Part shown: positions 34,921-43,034 of the stretch, one piece after another | Position numbering within the stretch: position 1 is the first letter of the stretch | How the letters are laid out: the number at the start of each line of letters is the position of its first letter | Assembly: GCF_039655745.1 (NCBI RefSeq) | Contig: NZ_JBBYXI010000002.1 | Span: 744,001 to 808,000 of the forward strand | Length of the DNA stretch: 64,000 nucleotides | Direction of reading: 5' to 3' | DNA from: Hohaiivirga grylli | Lineage (GTDB): Bacteria > Pseudomonadota > Alphaproteobacteria > Rhizobiales > Beijerinckiaceae | Notes under the pieces: generated by a model | The model's database searches: none | Told to the model about the DNA's origin: nothing | Seen by the model: the letters and a program-made list of their open reading frames with translations, nothing else | Translations under genes and position numbers: made by a program

Positions 34921-36027
34921 ATGGCCGTTGATGCAAAGGTATTGTTTGAACCATTCAAGATGGGTGCAATTGACGTCAAAAACCGTATTGCAATGGCCCC
35001 TCTGACAAGAAACAGAGCAACCCCTGGCACAGACGCTCCAAATGAGCTCACCGTTGAATATTACCGCCAGCGTGCAACGGCTGGCTTGATTGTGACCGAA
35101 GGCGCGCAGATTTCCCAGCAAGGTCAGGGATATATCTGGACCCCCGGTATCTATACACCTGAACAGGTTAAGGGCTGGAGCAAGGTAACAGATGCTGTTC
35201 ACCGTGAAGGCGGTAAAATTGTCATCCAGCTTTGGCATGTCGGTCGTGTTTCCCATACATCCCTGCAGCCGAATGGTGCGGCTCCTGTTGCCCCATCTGC
35301 CGTTCGGGCAGAAGCAAAAACTTATATTGAAGGCGGTTTTTCTGCAACCTCTGAGCCTACAGCTCTGACAATTGAACAGATTGGCGCAATTCTACAGGAT
35401 TACCGTCAGGCGACACGCAATGCGCGCGAAGCCGGATTTGATGGCATTGAAATCCATGGCGCGAATGGCTATCTGATTGACCAGTTCCTGAAACCAAGCA
35501 CCAATAAACGCACAGACAGCTATGGTGGCGATATTGAAGGCCGTACACACTTTGCACTTGATGTTGTTGACGTCATGACTTCTGAGTGGGATGCTGGCCA
35601 CATTGGTATTCGCCTTTCACCTGTCAGCCCTGCCAATGGTATCAGTGATCCAGATCCACAGCCTGTGTTCAACCATCTGGTCTCAGAACTGAGTGAACGT
35701 AATCTGGCCTTTATCCACGTCGTTGAAGGTGCAACCGGTGGACCACGTGATATCGCACCATTCGACTATGATGCGTTAAGAAGCCGTTTCTCAGGCGCAT
35801 ATATTGCGAATAACAATTACAATCGGGCCATGGCAATTGATGCCATTGCTTCAAAGCGTGCTGATATGGTTGCCTTTGGCCGCGCGTTTATTGCCAACCC
35901 AGATCTGGTTGAGCGTCTGCGTATTGACGCCCCTCTGAATGAACTTCATCGCGAAACACTTTATGGTGGTGGCGCAGAAGGTTATACAGATTACCCGACT
36001 CTTGCCCAAACGGCTGAGAAAGTCTGA
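34921..36027 (+). CDS. Old Yellow Enzyme family NADH:flavin oxidoreductase (NemA-like)
   Basis: This FMN enzyme of 368 residues belongs to the OYE family, which reduces activated C=C bonds, nitro-aromatics and similar electrophiles with NAD(P)H. The TIM-barrel marks are MGAIDVKNRIAMAPLTRNRA, QLWHVGRVSH, the active-site pair HGANGYLIDQFL (His-x-x-Asn) and RTDSYGG, and the phosphate-binding region DMVAFGRAFIANPDL. The start at 34921 has AGGAG seven bases upstream; a GTG/alternative start at 34903 is less likely. xthA follows after a strong hairpin. The natural substrate is unknown, and NemA or GTN-reductase roles are guesses. Confidence 0.92.
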   Translation: MAVDAKVLFEPFKMGAIDVKNRIAMAPLTRNRATPGTDAPNELTVEYYRQRATAGLIVTEGAQISQQGQGYIWTPGIYTPEQVKGWSKVTDAVHREGGKIVIQLWHVGRVSHTSLQPNGAAPVAPSAVRAEAKTYIEGGFSATSEPTALTIEQIGAILQDYRQATRNAREAGFDGIEIHGANGYLIDQFLKPSTNKRTDSYGGDIEGRTHFALDVVDVMTSEWDAGHIGIRLSPVSPANGISDPDPQPVFNHLVSELSERNLAFIHVVEGATGGPRDIAPFDYDALRSRFSGAYIANNNYNRAMAIDAIASKRADMVAFGRAFIANPDLVERLRIDAPLNELHRETLYGGGAEGYTDYPTLAQTAEKV

Positions 36028-36040
36028 TTTAATGAAAACT

Positions 36041-36069
36041 CTGAAGAGAAGGCCATCCCTTCTCTTCAG
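36041..36069. other. Strong hairpin between the OYE gene and xthA
   Basis: A perfect 12-bp inverted repeat CTGAAGAGAAGG/CCTTCTCTTCAG encloses five bases. No T-tract follows on either strand, so it may be an RNA processing or partial termination site rather than a full terminator. Confidence 0.5.
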
Positions 36070-36093
36070 GTCATACGAGTAATGGATAGCGGT

Positions 36094-36876
36094 ATGAAAA
36101 TCGTCAGCTGGAACGTCAACTCAATCAGGCAGCGCCTTGAGCACCTCATCAATTTTCTGGATAAGGAAAAACCTGATGTTGTCTGCCTGCAGGAGTTGAA
36201 GTGCCAGGATGATGGCTTCCCCCGCCTTGAAATTGAAGGTGCCGGATACAACGTTGCTTTTCATGGACAGAAGGCATTTAACGGCGTTGCCATTCTCTCA
36301 CGCCATCCAATCAATGATATCCGTAAAGGCTTACCCGGCGACGAAACAGACGAACAGTCCCGTTATATAGAAGCCGTCATTACACCGGTTGACCAGCAGG
36401 CTTTTCGTGTTGCCTCAATCTATCTACCCAATGGAAACCCGCTTGGAACACCTAAGTTTGACTACAAACTTGCATGGATGAAGCGGCTTAAAGACCACGT
36501 CCAGTCCCTTCTTCCCTATGAAGAGCCACTCGTACTTGCAGGCGATTACAACATCATTCCGGAAGAGAAAGATGCTGCCAATCCGCAAGAGTGGGTTAAT
36601 GATGCCCTCTTCCAGCCAGAAAGCCGTGCAGCCTTCCGGGCAATTTTGAATCTCGGACTAACTGAAGCCCTCAGAGCCTGTTATGCCAATGATAAGCTCT
36701 ATACTTTCTGGGATTATCAGGCTGGTGCATGGCAGCGAAATAACGGTATCCGCATCGACCATCTGCTGCTTTCACCTCAAGCAGCCGACAAGCTTCAGGA
36801 TGTTGTCATCTATAAAGAAACCAGAGACTGGGAAAAGCCATCGGATCACGTACCGATTATTGGAATTTTTTCTTAA
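36094..36876 (+). CDS. xthA: Exodeoxyribonuclease III (AP endonuclease)
   Basis: XthA repairs abasic sites and removes 3' blocks in DNA. The protein has about 260 residues in the endonuclease/exonuclease/phosphatase fold: MKIVSWNVNSIRQR at the N-terminus, VVCLQELKCQDD with the metal-binding Glu, GVAILSRHP, LAGDYNIIPEEKDA with Asp-Asn, and the C-terminal SDHVPIIGIF with the catalytic His. I prefer the ATG at 36094, the family start, with GGA seven bases upstream; an in-frame ATG at 36082 would add MDSG. The exoR homologue converges from the other side. Confidence 0.95.
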   Translation: MKIVSWNVNSIRQRLEHLINFLDKEKPDVVCLQELKCQDDGFPRLEIEGAGYNVAFHGQKAFNGVAILSRHPINDIRKGLPGDETDEQSRYIEAVITPVDQQAFRVASIYLPNGNPLGTPKFDYKLAWMKRLKDHVQSLLPYEEPLVLAGDYNIIPEEKDAANPQEWVNDALFQPESRAAFRAILNLGLTEALRACYANDKLYTFWDYQAGAWQRNNGIRIDHLLLSPQAADKLQDVVIYKETRDWEKPSDHVPIIGIFS

Positions 36877-36920
36877 TTATTTAAAATCAATACCTTACGT
36901 TTGTTTCTTAAAGATAAATA

Positions 36921-37811
36921 TTAATGATTGGTGCGGTAAGTATCCGCTTTTTCCAAGGCAGCCTGCTGCTCACTCGCAGATGCTCCACTAAGAGCCCGCT
37001 CATAAAGATCAACAATCCATTGATCACGAACGGGATCAGCTTCTGAGTATGCCACTGAAAGCCACATCAGCCCCTTAACCCGCTCTTTCGGAACACCTGT
37101 GCCATTTACCAGAAGGTGCCCGAGCAGGGCCTGGGAAGGATAATGCCCCTTCTCAGCAGCAAGATTTAGCCAACGCGCAGCCTGCCGTGGATCACGACTG
37201 CAACCGTTGCCATCAATATAAAGACGGGCAAGGCTATATTGCGCATTAGGATCAGAAAAATATGAAGCTGCATAATGGAACATATCGTATGCCCGCGCCG
37301 GATTACTCTCGACATACGTTCCCTTGATGCCATCCAGAAAATAAGTCCCTAAGGCAACAAAAGCGCTTGAAACAACGGCTGCATTGGCAGAGCCCGGGTT
37401 CTCTTCAGCATTTTCATCTGCAAGCTTGGAGAAATATTCAAAAGCCTTCAGATCATCACGCGGAACGCCATCGCCATCCGCATACATGCGCCCAAGCTTC
37501 CAAAGCGCGAGGGAATGTCCCTGCGTCGCAGCATATTGCAATGCCTGAGCTGCACCAGCCTTATCACCGGAATTATAGTCACGAACCCCTGCCCGAACGG
37601 CTTCCTTAACAGAGGAGAAAACGGGCAAATCTTTTGCGGTGTTTCCCTGACGCTGAACTTCAAGCGCATGGGACGGGGCTGAATAAAGAAAGGTTGCTGC
37701 AAGAAAAACCGCAGCCGCATTAAAGAGAAACTTGCTTTCAGGAGGCAGAATCGAGGCGGGCTGGCTGATTGCCACCGCTTTCGTTTTTCCACCTGATACC
37801 CGAACTCTCAT
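36921..37811 (-). CDS. exoR: Sel1-repeat periplasmic protein, ExoR homologue
   Basis: The 296-residue product has a secretion signal (hydrophobic stretch about residues 28-45, cleavage near SHALEVQ) and a mature part of Sel1-like repeats: AAQALQYAATQGHSLALWKLGRMYADGDGV, then AYDMFHYAASYFSDPNAQYSLARLY, ARWLNLAAEKGHYPSQALLGHLLVNGTGV and KGLMWLSVAY. The layout and several phrases match rhizobial ExoR, the periplasmic inhibitor of the ExoS-ChvI two-component system that controls exopolysaccharide and host entry. It converges with xthA. ExoS and ChvI are not in this window, so function rests on similarity. Other Sel1 proteins share the repeats, hence moderate confidence in the symbol. Confidence 0.75.
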   Translation of the reverse strand: MRVRVSGGKTKAVAISQPASILPPESKFLFNAAAVFLAATFLYSAPSHALEVQRQGNTAKDLPVFSSVKEAVRAGVRDYNSGDKAGAAQALQYAATQGHSLALWKLGRMYADGDGVPRDDLKAFEYFSKLADENAEENPGSANAAVVSSAFVALGTYFLDGIKGTYVESNPARAYDMFHYAASYFSDPNAQYSLARLYIDGNGCSRDPRQAARWLNLAAEKGHYPSQALLGHLLVNGTGVPKERVKGLMWLSVAYSEADPVRDQWIVDLYERALSGASASEQQAALEKADTYRTNH

Positions 37812-38082
37812 TTAATACGTCTCTCGTTTCCAGATCGCTACCGTGGTTTCTCACGATGAACCGTTTTGTGCAATGGTTCGATAGCGGTAAAAGCAAATAT
37901 GGTAAAATTCCAATATCACCTCTTATGACACAGCTTTATGGCATGAAAAGGACAGGAAATATCTGACTTCTGTTTGTGGCGGGATCGCGGCACAGTACAT
38001 GAGATAGACGATAGAAATAAAAATAGGCGGCACTGTGTTGTAGTGCCGCCACACTTAGATTCGCTCAAGTAAGATTATTTTC
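37812..38082. other. Intergenic region upstream of the exoR homologue
   Basis: This 271-base spacer precedes exoR (minus strand) and follows the small lipoprotein gene. It holds the lipoprotein terminator (38014-38050). Nothing else that I could support was seen. Confidence 0.5.
38014..38050 (-). terminator. Intrinsic terminator of the small lipoprotein gene
   Basis: The stem GGCGGCACT/AGTGCCGCC with a 7-base loop, read on the minus strand, is followed by TATTTTTATTT. Confidence 0.82.
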
Positions 38083-38397
38083 TTACCAGCCATCATTTCC
38101 ATTGTGATTACAAGAGTAAGCATAGGCACGTGCATGACCCCAGTCATGACCTTCACGCTTCAACAGAAGCATGTTGCCACCCATCGTATAGACCTTTTCA
38201 CGCATCGGTGCGGTCAGCCCCCAGAGATCACCCGGGGTTGTCGCAAATGGGCCATTTATTTCGCCAAGTAGTGCACAGGCCTTCACGCTTGCCTCTGTAT
38301 CGACAACTTTGACCGTATTCACCCCAGATGGATAATACGAGCAGCCTGCAACTAAAAGAGCAGCCAGTGCGACAGAACAGATCTTTATCATTTTCAT
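38083..38397 (-). CDS. Small outer-membrane-type lipoprotein, DUF4156-like
   Basis: The 104-residue protein begins with a lipoprotein signal peptide whose lipobox LVAGC puts the lipidated cysteine at about residue 19. The mature part (VKVVDTEASVKACALLGEINGP... MGGNMLLLKREG... AYAYSC) resembles the DUF4156 pattern, where a cysteine pair and a GGN motif recur. Function is unknown. It is monocistronic with its own terminator and lies between lipB and the exoR homologue, both on the same strand. Confidence 0.75.
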   Translation of the reverse strand: MKMIKICSVALAALLVAGCSYYPSGVNTVKVVDTEASVKACALLGEINGPFATTPGDLWGLTAPMREKVYTMGGNMLLLKREGHDWGHARAYAYSCNHNGNDGW

Positions 38398-38449
38398 AGC
38401 CTATACATTTCAAAGCCTCTCAGAGAGAGGCAGGATTGCTAAAGAAGTA

Positions 38450-39157
38450 TCACAGCTTCACCGTATCTCCGAAGATGCCTGTAAAAGTTTTACACATCAT
38501 GGAGTCAACTTCTGGCATTGAAATGGGGATTCCAAGATCAACCAGACTGGTCACTCCATGTTGCTGCACTCCACAAGGCACAATTCCGGCATAATGGCTC
38601 AGATCCGGCTCAACATTCAGGCTGATGCCATGATACGAAACCCAGTGCTTCACACGAATGCCAATGGCTGCGATTTTGTCTTCAGCTGAAATACCCTTTT
38701 CAGGGCGTTTAACCCATACCCCTACCCGATCCTCACGCCGCTCACCACGAATATTGAATTCAGCAAGCGTTGCAATAATCCAGCTTTCAAGAGCTGCAAC
38801 ATAGCGGCGCAAATCCGGTAAACGCTTTCTCAGATCAAGCATGACATAAGCCACACGCTGGCCCGGCCCATGATAGGTATATTGTCCACCACGCCCTGAA
38901 TCGAAAACAGGAAAGCGCTTTGCATCAATCAGGTCTTTTTCATTGGCAGATGTACCGGCGGTATAAAGAGGAGGATGTTCAACCAGCCAGATGCGTTCCC
39001 TCTCCCGGCCCGCTGCAATCTCGCCGACAAGCCGCTCCATCTCTGCAACTGCGTCCGGATAAGCAACAAGCCCTTCAGAGATCACCCATTCAACGGGAGC
39101 CATATCATGCGACGGAAACTGGGTTGGGACACCATCCAGCTCATCAAGAACACGCAT
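38450..39157 (-). CDS. lipB: Octanoyltransferase
   Basis: LipB transfers octanoyl groups from acyl carrier protein to lipoyl domains, the first step of lipoate synthesis. The protein has about 235 residues from the ATG at 39157, which has GGAGG eleven bases upstream; an in-frame start at 39226 would add 23 residues unlike the family. Signatures are WLVEHPPLYTAGTSA, RGGQYTYHGPGQRVAYVMLDL, the lysine in KIAAIGIRVKHWVSYHG and the catalytic cysteine in GIVPCGVQQHGVTSL. It is complete. Confidence 0.95.
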   Translation of the reverse strand: MRVLDELDGVPTQFPSHDMAPVEWVISEGLVAYPDAVAEMERLVGEIAAGRERERIWLVEHPPLYTAGTSANEKDLIDAKRFPVFDSGRGGQYTYHGPGQRVAYVMLDLRKRLPDLRRYVAALESWIIATLAEFNIRGERREDRVGVWVKRPEKGISAEDKIAAIGIRVKHWVSYHGISLNVEPDLSHYAGIVPCGVQQHGVTSLVDLGIPISMPEVDSMMCKTFTGIFGDTVKL

Positions 39158-39320
39158 TGATCTTCTAACCTCCCAGCCGAACTTCTCAACTGAATCGACA
39201 GATAGCGCTGAATACATCCAGCACAAGATTATTATCTGATTAGTAGCGCATATCCATAAGAAGAACAGCTATTTGATCACATAAAAACCCACATTCTCTA
39301 AAAACAAAGAAAAATCAAAA

Positions 39321-39346
39321 TTAACCAATAAAAATCAAATGGTTAA
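39321..39346. repeat. Inverted repeat TTAACCA / TGGTTAA between lipB and tRNA-Leu
   Basis: A perfect 7-base inverted repeat with a 12-base spacer sits in an AT-rich stretch. The arms resemble the CtrA half-site TTAACCAT. It is 164 bases upstream of lipB (start at 39157) and 130 bases before the tRNA. Function unproven. Confidence 0.3.
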
Positions 39347-39410
39347 ACAGTAAAAAACATAAAAAAAGCAAAAGAAAATGAAATATTCCAATATTCCTTT
39401 GCGAACGGGC

Positions 39411-39438
39411 TTGTCGACTGCGAGGCAATCTGTTACAC
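39411..39438 (+). promoter_or_regulatory. Possible promoter of tRNA-Leu
   Basis: TTGTCG (39411-39416) and TTACAC (39433-39438) are spaced by 16 bases and end about 39 bases before the tRNA. The match to consensus is modest. Confidence 0.35.
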
Positions 39439-39476
39439 GCTCCTCTCGGTCGGAGAAATTCGGCTGTTTTCTACCT

Positions 39477-39561
39477 GCGGCCATGGCGGAATTGGTAGAC
39501 GCGCTAGCTTGAGGTGCTAGTTGGGAGACCAGTGGAGGTTCGAGTCCTCTTGGCCGCACCA
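39477..39561 (+). tRNA. tRNA-Leu (anticodon GAG)
   Basis: The 85-base sequence folds as a class II tRNA: acceptor stem GCGGCCA/TGGCCGC, D-arm with TGGTAGAC, anticodon stem CTAGC/GCTAG around loop TTGAGGT (anticodon GAG), a variable arm, the T-loop GGTTCGAGTCC, and an encoded CCA end. The GAG anticodon reads CUC and CUU leucine codons. Confidence 0.97.
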
Positions 39562-39585
39562 TTCCTTCTCGAAGGAATAATGACG

Positions 39586-39612
39586 AAGCTGCTGTTCTCA
39601 GCAGCTTTTTTA
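39586..39612 (+). terminator. Intrinsic terminator of tRNA-Leu
   Basis: The stem AAGCTGCTG/CAGCAGCTT with a 4-base loop is followed by TTTTTA, 25 bases after the tRNA. A shorter hairpin (ATTCCTT/AAGGAAT-like, 39561-39578) precedes it. Confidence 0.88.
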
Positions 39613-39770
39613 TTTTCTGCTCTTCATTTCAAATAAACATCCTCGATCATTTAAAATGATTTCAGCTCCCTTGGGATGCCTGAGCTTACCAAGCAATAGC
39701 TTGGCTCACCTGATCAACAGCTCTCAACGCAACAATAAAGTTATAGACAGAACAAAAATCCATTCAGGAT

Positions 39771-39805
39771 AAATTAACCCTGTTTATCAGACAAAAATTA
39801 ACCCT
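39771..39805 (+). repeat. Two direct repeats AAATTAACCCT upstream of the GH25 gene
   Basis: Identical 11-base copies occur at 39771-39781 and 39795-39805, 24 bases apart start to start, just before the GH25 gene. Each contains TTAACCCT, close to the CtrA half-site TTAACCAT. They are in position to be operator sites; regulator unknown. Confidence 0.35.
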
Positions 39806-39852
39806 TCTGACGCATTAGTGATCATAGGTCTATGTAACCATGAATTGAGCAT

Positions 39853-40701
39853 ATGCAGTCTAACGCTTTTATATTTTCTAAGAAACGCTCTACGGCACCG
39901 TTTCTGTCTTTCAGGAAAACTGTGTGCATGGCGCTTGCCGCAGGTATCAGCTTGTTCGCAGGAGCCTGTGACAATTCTATGAAGGGTGACGCTCGTCCCC
40001 ATGCAGGCGTTGCCAGAGCCCATCGTCTGCCAATTCATGGTATTGATGTTTCTAAATGGCAAGGCACAATCGACTGGTCCGCGGTTAAGGCTGCCGGTAC
40101 GAAGTTTGCCTATATCAAATCCACAGAAGGTGGCGACCACATCGACAGCAAGTTCTATGAAAACTGGAACAATGCTGCCCGGGCTGGTGTTCCACGTGGC
40201 GCATACCACTTCGTCTTCTGGTGCCGCCCAGCTGAAGAACAGGCAGAATGGTTCCGCCGGAATGTTCCCGCAGACCCAAATGCCCTCCCCCCGGTTCTGG
40301 ATGCTGAATGGAATGGTTTCTCCAAGAATTGTCCCAAGAAGCTCCCTCGTGAGCAGGCTCTTCAGATGATGCAGACCATTTTGAAGGCTATGGAAGAGCA
40401 TACCGGCAAGCGGCCAATCATCTACACCGACATCACATTCCATGAAGATGTTCTCGAAGGTGCTTTCAACGACTATCCATATTGGATTCGCAGCACCGCT
40501 GCCGAACCTCACACACGTTATAAGAGCCGCCGCTATACATTCTGGCAGTTCACGACAACAGGTCGCGTCCCGGGTATCAAGGGCGATGTGGACAGAAATG
40601 CCTTTTACGGCAGTGAAGATGAATGGAAAACCTTTATGGCAACCCATTGCGAGCCGCGAGATATCAATAGGCTGCAACGTGTTGGCCTCTGCGTGAAGTA
40701 A
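39853..40701 (+). CDS. GH25 lysozyme-like muramidase, lipoprotein
   Basis: The 282-residue protein has an N-terminal export signal with a lipobox-like LFAGAC (lipidated Cys about residue 39) after an extended, basic N-terminus. The remainder is a GH25 fold: HGIDVSKWQGTIDW, FAYIKSTEGG, PRGAYHFVFW, and the catalytic LDAEWNG, plus YPYWIRSTA and FWQFTTTGRVPGIKGDVDRNAF. GH25 enzymes hydrolyse the MurNAc-GlcNAc bond. A membrane-tethered muramidase could serve cell-wall remodelling. It stands between tRNA-Leu and the ydcF-like gene, 25 bases before the latter. A 305-residue antisense open frame covers the gene but is a shadow. Confidence 0.9.
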   Translation: MQSNAFIFSKKRSTAPFLSFRKTVCMALAAGISLFAGACDNSMKGDARPHAGVARAHRLPIHGIDVSKWQGTIDWSAVKAAGTKFAYIKSTEGGDHIDSKFYENWNNAARAGVPRGAYHFVFWCRPAEEQAEWFRRNVPADPNALPPVLDAEWNGFSKNCPKKLPREQALQMMQTILKAMEEHTGKRPIIYTDITFHEDVLEGAFNDYPYWIRSTAAEPHTRYKSRRYTFWQFTTTGRVPGIKGDVDRNAFYGSEDEWKTFMATHCEPRDINRLQRVGLCVK

Positions 40702-40726
40702 CAATTCACCTCAGACTGAAGGTTAT

Positions 40727-41524
40727 ATGTTTTACTATCTTTCGAAGATTGTCTGGTTTTTCGCCACACCATCAAATCTGTTGCCGAGCATCGCACTGCT
40801 CGGCATCATTATTATTGCATTCACACGCTTTCGGAAAACGGGCCTTACATTTGCAAGTGCCGGTATCCTCCTGACATTCATCTGTGGCCTACTGCCTGTT
40901 CCCAACTGGGTCATGCTACCCCTCGAACAGCGCTTCCCTACCCATCAACCAACAGATGCTTCAATTGACGGTATCATTGTTCTGGGTGGTAGCGTTGCCG
41001 GTGACGAAACCATGATGCGCCAGCAGCTGAATGTGAATGAGGCCGGAGAGCGTGTGATTGCCATGGGTGATCTGGCTCGCAGATATCCTAATGCCCGTAT
41101 TATCTTCTCCGGTGGTGGCGGCAATATGGTCTATAAAGGTGTACCAGAAGCCAAAGCTGTTGAAGCTTACTCTGAAACCCTTGGTATTCCGGCATCCCGC
41201 ATCGAATTCGAAGGCAAATCCAGAACAACGCGCGAAAATGCTATCTACACACGGGAAATGGTTACACCCAAGCAAGGTGAGCGCTGGCTTCTTGTGACAT
41301 CAGCCTGGCATATGCCACGCTCTGTCGGCTGCTTCCGTAAGGCCGGCTTTAATGTCATTGCCTACCCGGTCGATTTCAGAACGCGCGGACCACAAGACAG
41401 CCGCCGATTATCAGCCTTTGTTTCAGGCGGCTTAAGACGCCTTGATACTGGTGCAAAAGAGTGGATGGGCCTGATAGCCTATTACTTCATGGGGTACACA
41501 ACAGAGCTTCTGCCCAAGCCATAA
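40727..41524 (+). CDS. YdcF-family (DUF218) membrane protein
   Basis: This 265-residue protein starts with two membrane segments (about residues 10-65) and continues with a DUF218/YdcF domain: IDGIIVLGGSVAGDE, RIIFSGGGGNM, AKAVEAYSETLGIPASRIEFEGKSRTTRENA and WLLVTSAWHMPRSVGCFRKAGF. Members include ElyC/SanA-type envelope factors linked to cell-wall integrity and carrier-lipid metabolism in E. coli; the biochemical activity is unclear. It follows the GH25 gene after 25 bases and probably shares its transcript, suggesting a cell-wall pair. Confidence 0.88.
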   Translation: MFYYLSKIVWFFATPSNLLPSIALLGIIIIAFTRFRKTGLTFASAGILLTFICGLLPVPNWVMLPLEQRFPTHQPTDASIDGIIVLGGSVAGDETMMRQQLNVNEAGERVIAMGDLARRYPNARIIFSGGGGNMVYKGVPEAKAVEAYSETLGIPASRIEFEGKSRTTRENAIYTREMVTPKQGERWLLVTSAWHMPRSVGCFRKAGFNVIAYPVDFRTRGPQDSRRLSAFVSGGLRRLDTGAKEWMGLIAYYFMGYTTELLPKP

Positions 41525-41526
41525 AA

Positions 41527-41557
41527 TAAAAACCGCAGTTTCTGCGGTTTTTTTATT
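41527..41557. terminator. Bidirectional terminator between the YdcF-like gene and livF
   Basis: The perfect stem AAACCGCAG/CTGCGGTTT with loop TTT is flanked by A-rich and T-rich runs, serving both converging genes. Confidence 0.9.
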
Positions 41558-42260
41558 AAAGCTCACCAAGATAGGCTTTTCTAACGGCATCATTCTTGAG
41601 GAGATTGGCACCTGTATCTTCCAGCACCACACTACCATTCTCAAGGACATAGCCGCGGTCCGCGACCTGCAATGCCTTATGGGCATTCTGCTCAACCAGA
41701 AAGACCGTAACACCTCTGTCACGGATCTGACGAATAATGTCGAATATCTGATTGATAATCATAGGTGCCAAGCCAAGTGTTGGCTCATCAAGTAGCAATA
41801 GTCGTGGCTTACTCATCAAAGCACGGCCGATTGCCAGCATCTGCTGCTCACCACCGGACATGGTTGCACCGCGTTGCTCAAAACGTTCTTTCAGGCGTGG
41901 GAACAGATTGAAGACAAACTCCATCCGCTCTTCAATCTCTGCGTTTCCTGCAAAGAAAGCTCCCATGCGCAAGTTCTCGTAAACTGTGAGTTCCGGGAAA
42001 ATACGACGCCCTTCCGGTGAGATGGCAATACCCTGCTGCATGCGCAGATGAGTTGGAATCGTATTGATATCCTTGCCCTCAAACAAAACCTGCCCGCTGG
42101 TTGCCCGTGGTGTCCCACAGATTGTCATGAGCAGGGTTGTCTTGCCTGCACCATTCGCACCAATAAGCGTAACGATCTCGCCTTCTTTAACTTCAACAGA
42201 AACACCATGCAGCGCTTCAACCGCACCGTAGTGTGTATGTACCTGTTCGAGCTTGAGCAT
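41556..42260 (-). CDS. livF: Branched-chain amino acid ABC transporter, ATP-binding protein LivF
   Basis: LivF is one of the two ATPases of the high-affinity Leu/Ile/Val importer. The 234-residue protein has Walker A GANGAGKTT, the signature SGGEQQMLAIGRALM, and Walker B LLLLDEPTLGLAP. The family-typical SPEGRRIFPELTVYENLRMGA distinguishes LivF from LivG. It is the last gene of the livHMGF transcript, three bases after livG. Some homologues transport other amino acids or urea, but the set here is a complete liv-type cassette. Confidence 0.95.
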   Translation of the reverse strand: MLKLEQVHTHYGAVEALHGVSVEVKEGEIVTLIGANGAGKTTLLMTICGTPRATSGQVLFEGKDINTIPTHLRMQQGIAISPEGRRIFPELTVYENLRMGAFFAGNAEIEERMEFVFNLFPRLKERFEQRGATMSGGEQQMLAIGRALMSKPRLLLLDEPTLGLAPMIINQIFDIIRQIRDRGVTVFLVEQNAHKALQVADRGYVLENGSVVLEDTGANLLKNDAVRKAYLGEL

Positions 42261-42263
42261 ATC

Positions 42264-43034
42264 TCAGTCCTCCCCCAGGTAGGCTTTGATAACGCGTTCA
42301 TCCTGCTGGATGCGCTTTGGTGTATCGGTTGCAATTGGCCGACCATATTCCATCACCAGAATACGATCAGAGACATCCATGACCAGACGCATATCATGCT
42401 CAATGAGAAGCACAGCAACGTGATTTTCACGACGCAGGCGATCAATAAGATGCTGCAGCTCCAGTTTCTCCTGCGGATTAAGGCCAGCAGCAGGCTCATC
42501 CAGTAAAAGCAGCCGCGGCTCTGTAATCATGCAACGGGCAATCTCAACACGACGCTGATGCCCATAAGCCAGTGTACCTGCCTCGCGGTTGGCAAACTCG
42601 CCCAGACCAAGCTGTTCGAGCCAGAACATTGCACGGTCAAGGGCCTCACGCTCATACCGACGATAACGCGGCAAGGAGAACAAACCAGACAAGAAGTTAT
42701 TATTGACCTGCCGATGCTGGGCAACCAACAGGTTCTCAAGCACCGTCATACTCTTGAACAGGCGTATATTCTGGAATGTCCGGACAATACCACGACGGGC
42801 AACCTGATGGCTTGGGAGACCCGTAATAGACTCACCCGCAAATGAGACGTGGCCTGATGTCGGCTTATAAAAACCAGAAACACAGTTAAACACCGTCGTC
42901 TTGCCAGCACCATTCGGACCAATAATCGCAAAAATTTCCTGCGGATGAACCATAAAGGAAATGCCATCGACAGCTACGAGACCGCCGAATTCCATCCGAA
43001 GATCGGATACGTGGAGTACGTCTTTCGGACTCAT
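42264..43034 (-). CDS. livG: Branched-chain amino acid ABC transporter, ATP-binding protein LivG
   Basis: LivG is the second ATPase of the importer. The 256-residue protein has Walker A GPNGAGKTT, the signature LAYGHQRRVEIARCM, Walker B LLLLDEPAAGLNP and the switch region LLIEHDMRLVMDVSDRI. The LivG-specific CVSGFYKPTSGHVSF and GIVRTFQNIRLF motifs are present. Its ATG overlaps the livM stop by four bases. Confidence 0.95.
   Translation of the reverse strand: MSPKDVLHVSDLRMEFGGLVAVDGISFMVHPQEIFAIIGPNGAGKTTVFNCVSGFYKPTSGHVSFAGESITGLPSHQVARRGIVRTFQNIRLFKSMTVLENLLVAQHRQVNNNFLSGLFSLPRYRRYEREALDRAMFWLEQLGLGEFANREAGTLAYGHQRRVEIARCMITEPRLLLLDEPAAGLNPQEKLELQHLIDRLRRENHVAVLLIEHDMRLVMDVSDRILVMEYGRPIATDTPKRIQQDERVIKAYLGED

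Noticed and set aside
39787..40704. 305-residue antisense open frame over the GH25 gene
   Set aside because: The plus-strand GH25 protein has clear domain motifs and a lipobox, whereas the antisense translation has none.
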